Origin: Streptomyces sp. NBC_00376
Lineage (GTDB): Bacteria; Actinomycetota; Actinomycetes; Streptomycetales; Streptomycetaceae
Reading direction: 5' to 3'
Length of the DNA: 64,000 nucleotides
Assembly (NCBI RefSeq): GCF_036077095.1
Contig: NZ_CP107960.1
Coordinates: 4,030,001-4,094,000, forward strand
Shown here: positions 17,164 to 24,017 of the stretch, piece after piece
How the letters are laid out: the number at the start of each line of letters is the position of its first letter
Numbering within the stretch: position 1 is the first letter of the stretch
Program-made: the position numbers and the translations under genes
Notes under the pieces: generated by a model
Told to the model about the DNA's origin: nothing
Database searches by the model: none
What the model saw: the letters and a program-made list of their open reading frames with translations, nothing else

Positions 17164-17736
17164 CTACTTGAAGAAGGCGATGCCGTCGTCCGGGAGGTCG
17201 CCGAGGCTCTTCGCCATCGCCTCGACCTCTTCCGGGGTGACGACCTTCTTCAGGTGCGCCGACATGTACGGGCGCAGCTCCACCTCGGGGGTGGCCTTCT
17301 CGCCGACCCACATGAGGTCGCTCTTCACATAGCCGTACAGACGCTTGCCACCGCTGTACGGGCCGGAGGCCGCGGTGCGGGCCACCGCGTCGGTGACCAG
17401 GTCGATCTGCGGCTTCTTGTCGGCCAGCTCGCCGTACCAGATCTCGATGACGCCCTGGTCGCGGGACATGACGACCTCGACCTTGCGGTCCTTGTCGATG
17501 CGCCAGTAGCCGGACTCGGTCTCCAGCGGCCGGACCTTCTCGCCCTCGGCGTCGAGCACCCAGCTGTGCGAGACGTACTCCAGGAAGTCCCGGCCGTCGT
17601 GGCTGAAGGAGACCTCCTGGCCGAAGTTGCACTGCTCGGCGCCGGGGAAGTCGGAAACACCGGCGCCCGCCCAGTTGCCGAGGAGGAAGGCCAGCGGGAC
17701 GAGGTCCGGGTGGAGGTCGGACGGAATCTCGATCAT
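17164..17736 (-). CDS. Nitrobindin-like heme-binding beta-barrel (FABP family)
   Basis: A 190-residue protein of the bacterial fatty-acid-binding-like / nitrobindin family. The lipocalin-like signature GNWAGAG follows LVPLAFLLG near the N-terminus, and the barrel strands include EVSFSHDGRDFLEYVSHSW and GYWRIDKDRKVEVVMSRDQG. Nitrobindins bind ferric heme through a C-terminal-half His; the candidate here is in the MSAHLKKV segment. A role in nitric oxide or peroxynitrite handling is inferred from the family. The MIEIPSDLHPDL start is chosen over an upstream in-frame Met because the preceding residues are not conserved-looking. It is 68 bp upstream of nur on the same strand. Confidence 0.86.
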   Translation of the reverse strand: MIEIPSDLHPDLVPLAFLLGNWAGAGVSDFPGAEQCNFGQEVSFSHDGRDFLEYVSHSWVLDAEGEKVRPLETESGYWRIDKDRKVEVVMSRDQGVIEIWYGELADKKPQIDLVTDAVARTAASGPYSGGKRLYGYVKSDLMWVGEKATPEVELRPYMSAHLKKVVTPEEVEAMAKSLGDLPDDGIAFFK

Positions 17737-17848
17737 GAGCGGCTCAGACGATCTGTGAGGTGGGGGTGGCTGCGGACGTGACACATCGGGTGCGAGGTGT
17801 CACGTTGTCGTGACGGGGTACCCGCGCGGACGGAGGCTGCGCGCAGGG

Positions 17849-17950
17849 TCAGCGCTGACCCTGGTACAGCTTCTTCACGGTCAGCCCGGCGAAGGCGAGC
17901 ACGCCGACGCAGACCAGGACCAGCAGGGCGGAGAAGAATGCCTCAAGCAC
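17849..17950 (-). CDS. 33-residue single-helix membrane peptide
   Basis: A small gene read directly from the sequence. GTG 17950 opens LEAFFSALLVLVCVGVLAF, a single transmembrane helix, followed by the basic tail VKKLYQGQR and a stop at 17849-17851. AAGGAG lies 5 bp before the start (17956-17961 on the plus strand), so translation is well supported. I believe very similar peptides occur across streptomycetes, but that is from memory. The function is unknown. It lies between the nitrobindin gene and the three-paralog operon, all on the minus strand. Confidence 0.72.
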   Translation of the reverse strand: MLEAFFSALLVLVCVGVLAFAGLTVKKLYQGQR

Positions 17951-18063
17951 GGGAACTCCTTGCAACGAGCGTTATGGCAGCAGTACGGGGCCGGGCCCCA
18001 GCCTAATGGGTTGGGGCCCGGCCCGCCGGTTCGGGGTTTGCCCGGGGACCGCCCGGGGGCAGG

Positions 18064-18939
18064 TCAGCCCAGCAGCTGGTTCTGCAGGATCACCGTCTGG
18101 TGGAACGGAACGCTCCGGGTGCTCTCCTCGCCCTTGCGGGACTGGACGACGAGGGCGAGCGTGTCCCCGGCCACCACGTAGCCGTGGCGGACCCGCGCCT
18201 CGCCGTACGGCTTCGCCTCGTCGTACGCGTAGGACGAGGTGCCCGCCACCTTGCCGGCACCGCTCCAGCCCTCGTCGAGAACCGTCTCGGGCGCCCCGAC
18301 GAGCGACGCCTCGGATCCGCTGCCGGCGATCGAGTCCATGAAGGCCTGGGCGAAGGCCGTCGAGTTGAACCGGACGAGATAGATCCGGGTCGACGTGCCG
18401 TCCGGCATGGTCCAGCCGCGGGCGGCGACGTGGCGCGGAGCCGAGTCCTTCAGCGTCTGCGCGAGATCGGAGCGACTGCTCTTCGCGTACTCGGAGAGGT
18501 ACCGCTCCGTGCTCACCCAGCCGCCGTCGAGCTTCTTGTCCACGACCGCCCCGGCCGGGGCGGGCAGCAGCAGACGCCGCAGGTCGGCGTGGTGGATCTC
18601 GGCGACGTTGCTGTCGCTGTACGGGCGGGGCGAGCCGGCCGGGAGCGCGGGCAGGCTGAGCTCGGGATAGTCCCAGCGGCCGTCGCTCTCGGTGGCCAGA
18701 CCGGGCACGTCGGTGCGCTCCATCGAGGTGATACCGAAGGCCGTACCGGCACCGAGCCCCCCGAGGACCAGGGCGGCGGCGGTCCACCGGGCGACGGCCC
18801 GCAACACCCGCCGCGGCGGCTTCGGCGCCGGCGACGGGGCCGGGTCTGGAAAGGGCTCGGGCGCCTGCGGTACGGAGGTGGCCTCGGCCGGCGCGGCGGG
18901 CACGGTCCCGTCGGGTGTCGCCGTCGTCTGCTCGGTCAT
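18064..18939 (-). CDS. Membrane-anchored extracytoplasmic protein, paralog 3 of a three-gene operon
   Basis: A 291-residue protein with a Pro/Ala-rich cytosolic leader, one transmembrane helix (WTAAALVLGGLGAGTAFGI) near residue 60, and a large outside domain. That domain begins with ADLRRLLLPAPAGAV, a motif shared with the two upstream genes (ELSKLLLPVPAGYR, DLRKLIVDRPAGWS). All three also share a later strand pattern around RIYLVRFNSTAFAQAF. The ATG overlaps the previous stop by 4 bp (ATGA), so translation is coupled. The family is not recognised. The anchored topology and the tandem paralogs suggest a heteromeric surface complex, an inference. Confidence 0.75.
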   Translation of the reverse strand: MTEQTTATPDGTVPAAPAEATSVPQAPEPFPDPAPSPAPKPPRRVLRAVARWTAAALVLGGLGAGTAFGITSMERTDVPGLATESDGRWDYPELSLPALPAGSPRPYSDSNVAEIHHADLRRLLLPAPAGAVVDKKLDGGWVSTERYLSEYAKSSRSDLAQTLKDSAPRHVAARGWTMPDGTSTRIYLVRFNSTAFAQAFMDSIAGSGSEASLVGAPETVLDEGWSGAGKVAGTSSYAYDEAKPYGEARVRHGYVVAGDTLALVVQSRKGEESTRSVPFHQTVILQNQLLG

Positions 18940-19766
18940 ATGTACTCCCCCGGGGACGCGATGTGGTCGAGCTGGTCCTTCAGGAGTTCGGCGACGGCCT
19001 TGCGGTCGAACGGCTTGGTGCCGGACGCCGAGAGGCTGACGCTCAGCTCGCCGTCGTACGCCAGGCAGTTCATCGACTTGATGGAGTCCTCGCCCTTGCG
19101 CAGGACGTAGCACCTGGCGTTCCTCGTGTGCCCCTTGATCTTCGGCTCCGTGCGGAAGATGCCGATGGCCTCGAAGAGGCCCGTCTTGAAGGCGTAGAAG
19201 TTCCGGACGGCCTTCTTGTCCTTCATCCGCATAATCTCGGTGCTGATCGCCAGGGTGTTGTCGTCCCCGGTGTAGGAACGGGTGGCGATGCCCTCGATAC
19301 GGAGCTTGTCGATCCGCTTCTCGTGGGCCCGGCGCTCCTTGCCCGCGAGACCGCGGGCGTTCAGCTTCATGGCGGCGGTCGCCTTCCTGCCGCTCAGCTC
19401 GCCGTCGTTGCCCAGCTCCCCGTTGTCGGGGCCGAGCCGGTAGCCGGCCGGGACCGGCAGCAGCAGCTTGCTGAGCTCGGTTGAGACCCGGCCCCGGGCC
19501 ACGTCACCGGCCGGGTCCTTGCCCGGCTTGTGCGCGGGCTCCTCCCAGAGGCGCGTTCCGGCGCTGCGGTCGGCGGCGTCCACCGAGTTCTTGGTGTGCA
19601 CGGCCGCACCCGCGACCGCGGCGGCCACCAGCACGACGGGAAGCGCCATGAGGATCACCCGGCGCGGGCGGCCGGATGCGACGGTCCCGGAAGCGCCGCC
19701 GTTCTCGTCGGCGTTCTCGTCGACGCTCTCGTCGGGCGTGGGCGCCTGTGCGGTCACGTCGTTCAC
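18936..19766 (-). CDS. Membrane-anchored extracytoplasmic protein, paralog 2
   Basis: A 276-residue protein. An acidic N-terminal tail (DESVDENADENGG) precedes a helix ILMALPVVLVAAAVAGAAV at about residues 38-57, then an outside domain with the shared ELSKLLLPVPAGYR motif near residue 100. The middle is highly basic (RKATAAMKLNARGLAGKERR) and two cysteines (RCYVLRKG, MNCLAYDG) may form a disulphide. The GTG start overlaps the stop of the upstream paralog by 4 bp (GTGA) and its own stop overlaps the next start. No enzyme motif is seen. Confidence 0.75.
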   Translation of the reverse strand: MNDVTAQAPTPDESVDENADENGGASGTVASGRPRRVILMALPVVLVAAAVAGAAVHTKNSVDAADRSAGTRLWEEPAHKPGKDPAGDVARGRVSTELSKLLLPVPAGYRLGPDNGELGNDGELSGRKATAAMKLNARGLAGKERRAHEKRIDKLRIEGIATRSYTGDDNTLAISTEIMRMKDKKAVRNFYAFKTGLFEAIGIFRTEPKIKGHTRNARCYVLRKGEDSIKSMNCLAYDGELSVSLSASGTKPFDRKAVAELLKDQLDHIASPGEYI

Positions 19767-20572
19767 AGGCGCTCCAGCTGTCTCTCGGCCAACGTCCGGA
19801 TGTCCTTCTTGCTGATCGGCACGGTGTCGTAGATGTGGATGTCGGCCGCGATGTCGCCCCGGTACACGGTGGCCCTGGCGTGGTAGGACGGCAGATAGCC
19901 CGGCTTCCGGTCGGCCTCGTAGAGGTAGTAGCGGCCGTTGCCGCTGCCCTTGATCGCATCGCCGCTGTTGCCCGCGCCGTTCGCGGATCCGGGCATGTAC
20001 GCGAGCTGGCCCTCGGCGAAGTCCTGGGCCCCCTGGACGGTTCCCGAGCCGAACTGCACGAGATGGATCTCAGCGGTGCGGTACTGCCCGCGCTTCCAGG
20101 CGGCGGCCGCGATCCGTCGTACGTCGTATTCCAGGAAGTACTCGTACATGGAGCCCTCCTCCTTGTACGAGGAGCGGGCGTAGACGTCCGGGTCCAGATA
20201 GCCGTCGCTCAGGCCCGGCACCGAGATGTCGTCGTCGCTCCAGCCCGCGGGCCTGTCCACGATCAGCTTTCGCAGGTCGCCGTCCGTCCTGACCCGGCGG
20301 TCCTGGGACGCGGGCAGCGGATCGGGGGCCTTGCCCGGGGGCAGTGCCTTCGCCGGGTACGCCAGATCGGGCTGCGACAGGGCGGGCAGCGGGGTCGGGG
20401 CGCGTCCGGCCTGCACGTCGTAGCCCACGGCGGTGCCGCCCGCGATGCCGAGCACCGCGGCAGCGGCGAGAAGCAGCGCCGTACGCCCGCGCGGGCGCCT
20501 TGCGACGGGCGCGGCGACCGGTGGCGCCGACCCGTCAGAAATAGTGTTCGGTTCCAATCGGGATCCCCCCAC
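19763..20572 (-). CDS. Membrane-anchored extracytoplasmic protein, paralog 1
   Basis: A 269-residue protein heading the three-gene operon. A transmembrane helix (TALLLAAAAVLGIAGGTAV) at about residues 29-47 is followed by an extracytoplasmic domain with the shared motif DLRKLIVDRPAGWS, and the block TAEIHLVQFGSGTVQGAQDF, which aligns with TRIYLVRFNSTAFAQAF of paralog 3. The GTG at 20572 is the best start visible; a TTG at 20557 with a purine-rich leader is an alternative, and the longer upstream frame is non-coding. The function is unknown. Confidence 0.72.
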   Translation of the reverse strand: MGGSRLEPNTISDGSAPPVAAPVARRPRGRTALLLAAAAVLGIAGGTAVGYDVQAGRAPTPLPALSQPDLAYPAKALPPGKAPDPLPASQDRRVRTDGDLRKLIVDRPAGWSDDDISVPGLSDGYLDPDVYARSSYKEEGSMYEYFLEYDVRRIAAAAWKRGQYRTAEIHLVQFGSGTVQGAQDFAEGQLAYMPGSANGAGNSGDAIKGSGNGRYYLYEADRKPGYLPSYHARATVYRGDIAADIHIYDTVPISKKDIRTLAERQLERL

Positions 20573-20647
20573 GAGAGAAGCGCTGATTCCGTTATCCGCG
20601 CACACACCTGACCGCCGCCGAGGAGATGAGGTTGCCCGCCCGCCGAT

Positions 20648-20653
20648 TACAGT
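20648..20653 (+). promoter_or_regulatory. -10 element, leaderless promoter of the DsrE-like gene
   Basis: TACAGT lies 7 nt before the ATG at 20661 with no RBS between. Confidence 0.5.
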
Positions 20654-20660
20654 TCGGCAT

Positions 20661-21023
20661 ATGCAGAAGAAGCTCGTGATCAAGGTGACCGCAGGTGCCG
20701 ACTCCGCCGAGCGCTGCTCGCAGGCGTTCACGGTGGCCGCGGTCGCCGTCGCCAGCGGCGTGGAGGTCTCGCTCTGGCTGACCGGGGAGTCCTCGTGGTT
20801 CGCGCTGCCCGGGCGCGCCGCCGAGTTCGAACTGCCGCATGCCGCGCCGCTGCCCGATCTGATCGCGTCGATCCAGGCGGGTGGCCGGATCACCCTGTGC
20901 ACGCAGTGCGCGGCCCGTCGTGACATCACCGAGCAGGACGTCCTGGAGGGCGTACGGATCGCCGGTGCCCAGGTCTTCGTCAGCGAGATCATGGCCGACG
21001 GCGTGCAGGCCCTCGTCTACTGA
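20661..21023 (+). CDS. DsrE-family small protein
   Basis: A 120-residue protein with the DsrE/DsrF-like fold: KLVIKVTAGADSAERCSQAFTV at the N-terminus (first strand and helix), VEVSLWLTGE (second strand), and a Cys pair ITLCTQCAARR in the position where sulfur-relay members carry their active Cys, then the closing strand. DsrE-type proteins often carry sulfane sulfur, and a rhodanese operon lies 0.8 kb downstream on the other strand, so a sulfur-transfer role is reasonable but not shown. It is divergent from the three-paralog operon. Confidence 0.82.
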   Translation: MQKKLVIKVTAGADSAERCSQAFTVAAVAVASGVEVSLWLTGESSWFALPGRAAEFELPHAAPLPDLIASIQAGGRITLCTQCAARRDITEQDVLEGVRIAGAQVFVSEIMADGVQALVY

Positions 21024-21043
21024 CGCGAGAACGACGGGGAGCG

Positions 21044-21301
21044 TTATCGCCGCTTCTTGCCGTCGAGTTCGTCCCACCACTCGTCGGACTTCGGGTCGCC
21101 GGACGGGTCGTCCCACCAGCGGTCGTCCGGCCCCCGCCGGTTGGCGACCATGGCCGCGATGGGCGGGATCACCATCGCGACGAGGCACATCGCTATCGCG
21201 GCGGGCATCGACCACAGCCGGACAAAGGCCCAGGCCGATACGAACAGGACGATGCAACCGCCCATCATCAGGAAATAGCCGCGACGGCGTCGGGCGTACA
21301 T
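21044..21301 (-). CDS. DUF3099 small membrane protein
   Basis: An 85-residue protein. It has a basic N-terminus (MYARRRRGYF), two transmembrane helices (LMMGGCIVLFVSAWAFV and AIAMCLVAMVIPPIAAMV), and a highly polar Trp/Asp-rich tail (DDRWWDDPSGDPKSDEWWD). The pattern fits the actinobacterial DUF3099 family, of unknown function. The ATG at 21301 is chosen because GGAGG lies directly upstream; the frame extends to 21511 but that part is not conserved-looking. It is convergent with the DsrE-like gene, 20 bp between stops. Confidence 0.8.
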   Translation of the reverse strand: MYARRRRGYFLMMGGCIVLFVSAWAFVRLWSMPAAIAMCLVAMVIPPIAAMVANRRGPDDRWWDDPSGDPKSDEWWDELDGKKRR

Positions 21302-21395
21302 ACCTCCAGCGTAGGCCCGCCCCCGCCGGTGGGGCAGGCCCCGGTTCATGCCCCTACGGAATGGCCTTCCGTGCCCGTGCCCGTACGAATGGCTC

Positions 21396-21450
21396 GAAGG
21401 GCCGTACCCCGTTTCAGGAAGGCGTCCAACCCCCTGGGGTACGGCCCTTC
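21396..21450. terminator. Long inverted repeat, 15-bp stem, after the rhodanese operon
   Basis: GAAGGGCCGTACCCC (21396-21410) pairs perfectly with GGGGTACGGCCCTTC (21436-21450) around a 25-nt loop. It begins 30 bp past the stop of the DUF1416 gene and precedes DUF3099, so it probably ends the leader-rhodanese-DUF1416 transcript. The unusually large loop could be an RNA-processing structure instead. Confidence 0.65.
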
Positions 21451-21479
21451 GGCCGATCTGTGTCGCGGCGCGGGGCGCC

Positions 21480-21767
21480 CTAGACGGCGATCGCGACCTC
21501 GGAGAGGCCACCGGTCTGCGCGACGACCGTGCGGTCGGCGCTGCCGCCGGGGACGAGGGCGCGCAGCGTCCACGTGCCCTCGGCCGCGTAGAAGCGGAAC
21601 TGTCCGGTCGCCGAGGTCGGGACCTCGGCGGTGAACTCGCCGGTCGAGTCCAGCAGTCGGACGTAGCCGGTGACGGGCTCGCCGTCGCGGGTCACGCTGC
21701 CCTGGATGGTGGTCTCACCGGGCTTGATGGTCGAAGCGTCGGGGCCGCCGGCCTTTGCTCCACACAT
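21480..21767 (-). CDS. DUF1416 protein (SseC-like)
   Basis: A 95-residue DUF1416 protein starting MCGAKAGGPDAS, with the carboxypeptidase-regulatory-like beta-sandwich pattern IQGSVTRDGEPVTGYVRLLD and GQFRFYAAEGTWTLRAL. The N-terminal MCG is invariant-looking in this family and may be a functional Cys. It follows the rhodanese gene by 50 bp, the same pairing as cysA2-sseC2 (Rv0815c-Rv0814c) in mycobacteria. AAGGA lies upstream of the ATG. The biochemical role is unknown; the context indicates sulfur metabolism. Confidence 0.9.
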   Translation of the reverse strand: MCGAKAGGPDASTIKPGETTIQGSVTRDGEPVTGYVRLLDSTGEFTAEVPTSATGQFRFYAAEGTWTLRALVPGGSADRTVVAQTGGLSEVAIAV

Positions 21768-21817
21768 GTGTTTCGTCCTTCTGGGTCGGGGGTCGTGCTG
21801 GTCCGGGTAGTGCGGAG

Positions 21818-22663
21818 TTACTTGTTGGCGCCGAGCTCGATCGGCACGCCCACGAGGGAGCCGTACTCGGTCCACGAACCGTCGTAGTTCTTGACGTTCT
21901 CCTGGCCGAGCAGCTCGTGCAGCACGAACCAGGTGAGCGCGGAGCGCTCGCCGATGCGGCAGTACGCGATGGTGTCCTTCGCCAGGTCGACCTGCTCGGC
22001 CTCGTACAGGGCCTTGAGCTCGTCGTCCGACTTGAAGGTGCCGTCGTCGTTGGCGTTCTTCGACCACGGGATGTTGCGGGCGCTCGGCACGTGGCCGGGG
22101 CGCTGGGACTGCTCCTGCGGGAGGTGCGCCGGGGCGAGCAGCTTGCCGCTGAACTCGTCGGGCGAACGCACGTCGACCAGGTTCTGGCTGCCGATCGCCT
22201 TCACGACGTCGTCGCGGTGGGCGCGGATCGACTCGTCCTGCGGCTGGGCCTTGTACTCGGTGACCGGGCGGGACGGGATGTCGTCGCCGTCGACCAGGTC
22301 GCGGGAGTCGAGCTCCCACTTCTTGCGGCCGCCGTCGAGCAGGCGGACGTCCTGGTGGCCGTAGAGCTTGAAGTACCAGAACGCGTAGGACGCGAACCAG
22401 TTGTTGTTGCCGCCGTACAGGACGACCGTGGTGTCGTTGCCGATGCCCTTCTCGGACAGCAGCTTCTCGAACCCGGCCTGGTCGATGAAGTCACGACGGA
22501 CCGGGTCCTGGAGGTCCTTGGTCCAGTCGATCCGGATCGCATTCTTGATGTGGTTCTTCTCGTACGCCGAGGTGTCCTCGTCGACCTCGACGAGAGCGAC
22601 CTTCGGGTCGTCGATGTGGGCCTCGACCCAGTCGGCGTCTACCAGGACGTCACTGCGGCTCAT
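21818..22663 (-). CDS. Thiosulfate sulfurtransferase (two-domain rhodanese)
   Basis: A 281-residue rhodanese with an inactive N-terminal domain (VALVEVDEDTSAYEKNHI to LLDGGRKKWELD) and a catalytic C-terminal domain whose persulfide loop is IAYCRIGERSAL, Cys being the active residue. It transfers sulfane sulfur from thiosulfate or similar donors to cyanide, thiols or sulfur carriers. It matches the actinobacterial CysA2/SseA-type enzymes and forms an operon with DUF1416. GGAGGAG precedes the ATG at 22663. A short Cys-containing ORF sits 160 bp upstream in the leader, and a hairpin lies between, suggesting translational attenuation by cysteine supply. Confidence 0.93.
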   Translation of the reverse strand: MSRSDVLVDADWVEAHIDDPKVALVEVDEDTSAYEKNHIKNAIRIDWTKDLQDPVRRDFIDQAGFEKLLSEKGIGNDTTVVLYGGNNNWFASYAFWYFKLYGHQDVRLLDGGRKKWELDSRDLVDGDDIPSRPVTEYKAQPQDESIRAHRDDVVKAIGSQNLVDVRSPDEFSGKLLAPAHLPQEQSQRPGHVPSARNIPWSKNANDDGTFKSDDELKALYEAEQVDLAKDTIAYCRIGERSALTWFVLHELLGQENVKNYDGSWTEYGSLVGVPIELGANK

Positions 22664-22768
22664 TCTGTTCTCCTCCGGGGCAGTCTGCGGCGAGATGATG
22701 CGAGACGGTGCGTGATGCGGGTGTACGGCGGCGCGGCGTGCGGCACACGTACAACGGCGATCGGGATG

Positions 22769-22792
22769 GGCCCTGACTTCGGTCGAAGGGCC
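22769..22792 (-). promoter_or_regulatory. Hairpin between the leader peptide and the rhodanese gene
   Basis: GGCCCT (22769-22774) pairs with AGGGCC (22787-22792), and a competing inner pairing CTTCG/CGAAG is also possible. It lies 30 nt past the leader-peptide stop and 105 nt before the rhodanese start, the place expected for an attenuator or RBS-sequestering structure. This is a hand-drawn fold only. Confidence 0.35.
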
Positions 22793-22822
22793 GGGGAAAT
22801 GCGGGGTGCCGAAGGCTCCCGC

Positions 22823-22930
22823 TCAGACAGTGCGACAGAGCATGGCGGCGACGCGGCACAGGTCCACTGCCCGCCGCTTCGTGAGATCCGCCCGTCCCCG
22901 CTGCGGGAGACCGCCAATAGAGCACTGCAT
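22823..22930 (-). CDS. 35-residue Cys-containing leader peptide upstream of rhodanese
   Basis: A short ORF read directly. ATG 22930 begins MQCSIGGLPQRGRAD and ends KRRAVDLCRVAAMLCRTV before TGA at 22823-22825. The RRAVDLCRVAAMLCR end is the hallmark of actinobacterial short leader peptides found before sulfur genes, and the downstream pair (rhodanese, DUF1416) is the same pair that follows the Cys-rich leader of the Ms5788A type in mycobacteria, where stalling at Cys codons adjusts expression to cysteine supply. Here the Cys codons are separate (residues 3, 25 and 32), not a run. It probably acts through being translated rather than as a protein. Confidence 0.72.
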   Translation of the reverse strand: MQCSIGGLPQRGRADLTKRRAVDLCRVAAMLCRTV

Positions 22931-22975
22931 GGGACCGATCGTAGGGACGTACCGGCGGCCATGTCACCGCTGTTT

Positions 22976-22989
22976 CGTATTTTGATACG
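22976..22989. promoter_or_regulatory. Palindrome CGTAT-TTTG-ATACG upstream of the leader peptide
   Basis: A perfect 5-bp inverted repeat with a 4-bp spacer in a short AT-rich patch, 46 bp upstream of the leader ATG and hence near its promoter. It is a candidate operator for a sulfur- or redox-responsive repressor; the regulator is unknown. Confidence 0.4.
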
Positions 22990-23196
22990 CGATCGTCCAC
23001 GATGTGGGACGGAACCGAGGGCGAAGCGCCCCTCGCACCGCCCCCGCATCGTCGCCGGGCCTCGGCCATCTATGGATCGGACAGGGCCGTCTCAATATGT
23101 GGCGCACTGTTGCGCATCCGGGCGTGCGGGAGCGCCGGGCCGGACGGGGAGGACGGCACGGGGCTCGGGCGGCGCGGGCTGCGGGCCCGAGAGGCC

Positions 23197-23886
23197 CTAG
23201 CCGGCGAGCTGTACGTCCGTGCCGGTGACCGAGATCTCCAGGCCGTCCGCGGTCGGCTGGATCTTCTGGAGCTTCAGGCCGCTCGGCAGGCCGCCGACCT
23301 CCCGGTCGAAGTCGGTCTTCTTGCGCACCAGCCCCTCCAGCCCGGGGATGTCCTCACCCGGTACCTGGTCCGCACGCACCCGGACGGTGTGGCCGTCGAC
23401 CAGGGTGACGGTGGAGAGCACGCTGCGCGAGATCGGGCGGCCGAGGACATCGACCGTGCCGGTCACCTTCACCTTGTTCTTGCCGCCGTACTCGACGACG
23501 ACGCCGTCGCTGGCGGCCTTGGTGAGGTCTTCGTACGAGATGACGGCAGTGCCCGTGGCGCGGGCGGCGGTGGCGCTGGAGTAGCCCTCGGACAGCTTCA
23601 CCTCGTGCAGCGCGGCGTCCATCCTGCTGATCCGGAGCCTGCGGCCGTTGGCGTCGGTCTCGATGCCGGTGATCTCCACGTCGACCTCGTCGAGCTGATC
23701 CCCGGCGACCTGCGTCAGGAACGGGAATCCCTTGATGGAGACGTCCGTCGAACCGATCGTGGCACCGGTGACCCGGATCCGTCCCTCGGCCTCCGACTCG
23801 GCGAAGTACACCGCTGCCCGGTCCACGGCGACGAAGATCCCGCCCAGAACCACCACGATGACCAGCAGTATTCGCAGTGCACGCAT
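23197..23886 (-). CDS. DUF2993 (LmeA-like) secreted/anchored protein
   Basis: A 229-residue protein with an N-terminal signal anchor (MRALRILLVIVVVLGGIFVA), followed by the DUF2993 tubular-lipid-binding-like pattern: SEAEGRIRVTGATIG, STDVSIKGFPFLTQVAGDQLDEV, and alternating strands to the C-terminus (GLEISVTGTDVQLAG). Mycobacterial LmeA of this family supports lipomannan synthesis in the cell envelope, so an envelope lipid role is plausible. The start MRALRIL is preceded by a purine-rich AAAGAG. It is separated from the membrane protein upstream by 131 bp. The 266 bp between this gene and the leader peptide contain only a weak CTCGGGC/GCCCGAG hairpin and the leader promoter. Confidence 0.88.
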   Translation of the reverse strand: MRALRILLVIVVVLGGIFVAVDRAAVYFAESEAEGRIRVTGATIGSTDVSIKGFPFLTQVAGDQLDEVDVEITGIETDANGRRLRISRMDAALHEVKLSEGYSSATAARATGTAVISYEDLTKAASDGVVVEYGGKNKVKVTGTVDVLGRPISRSVLSTVTLVDGHTVRVRADQVPGEDIPGLEGLVRKKTDFDREVGGLPSGLKLQKIQPTADGLEISVTGTDVQLAG

Positions 23887-24017
23887 GCCCGCTCTTTCCC
23901 CCACCCTGCAATCCGGCCGGACCCCTGGCGCCCCGCACGTCCGTCGGACATGCACGGCGCCCCGGGTGATCGACGAGCGGGCACCCCTCTTCGGTTCCCG
24001 GGGCGGCCGGTCCGGCG

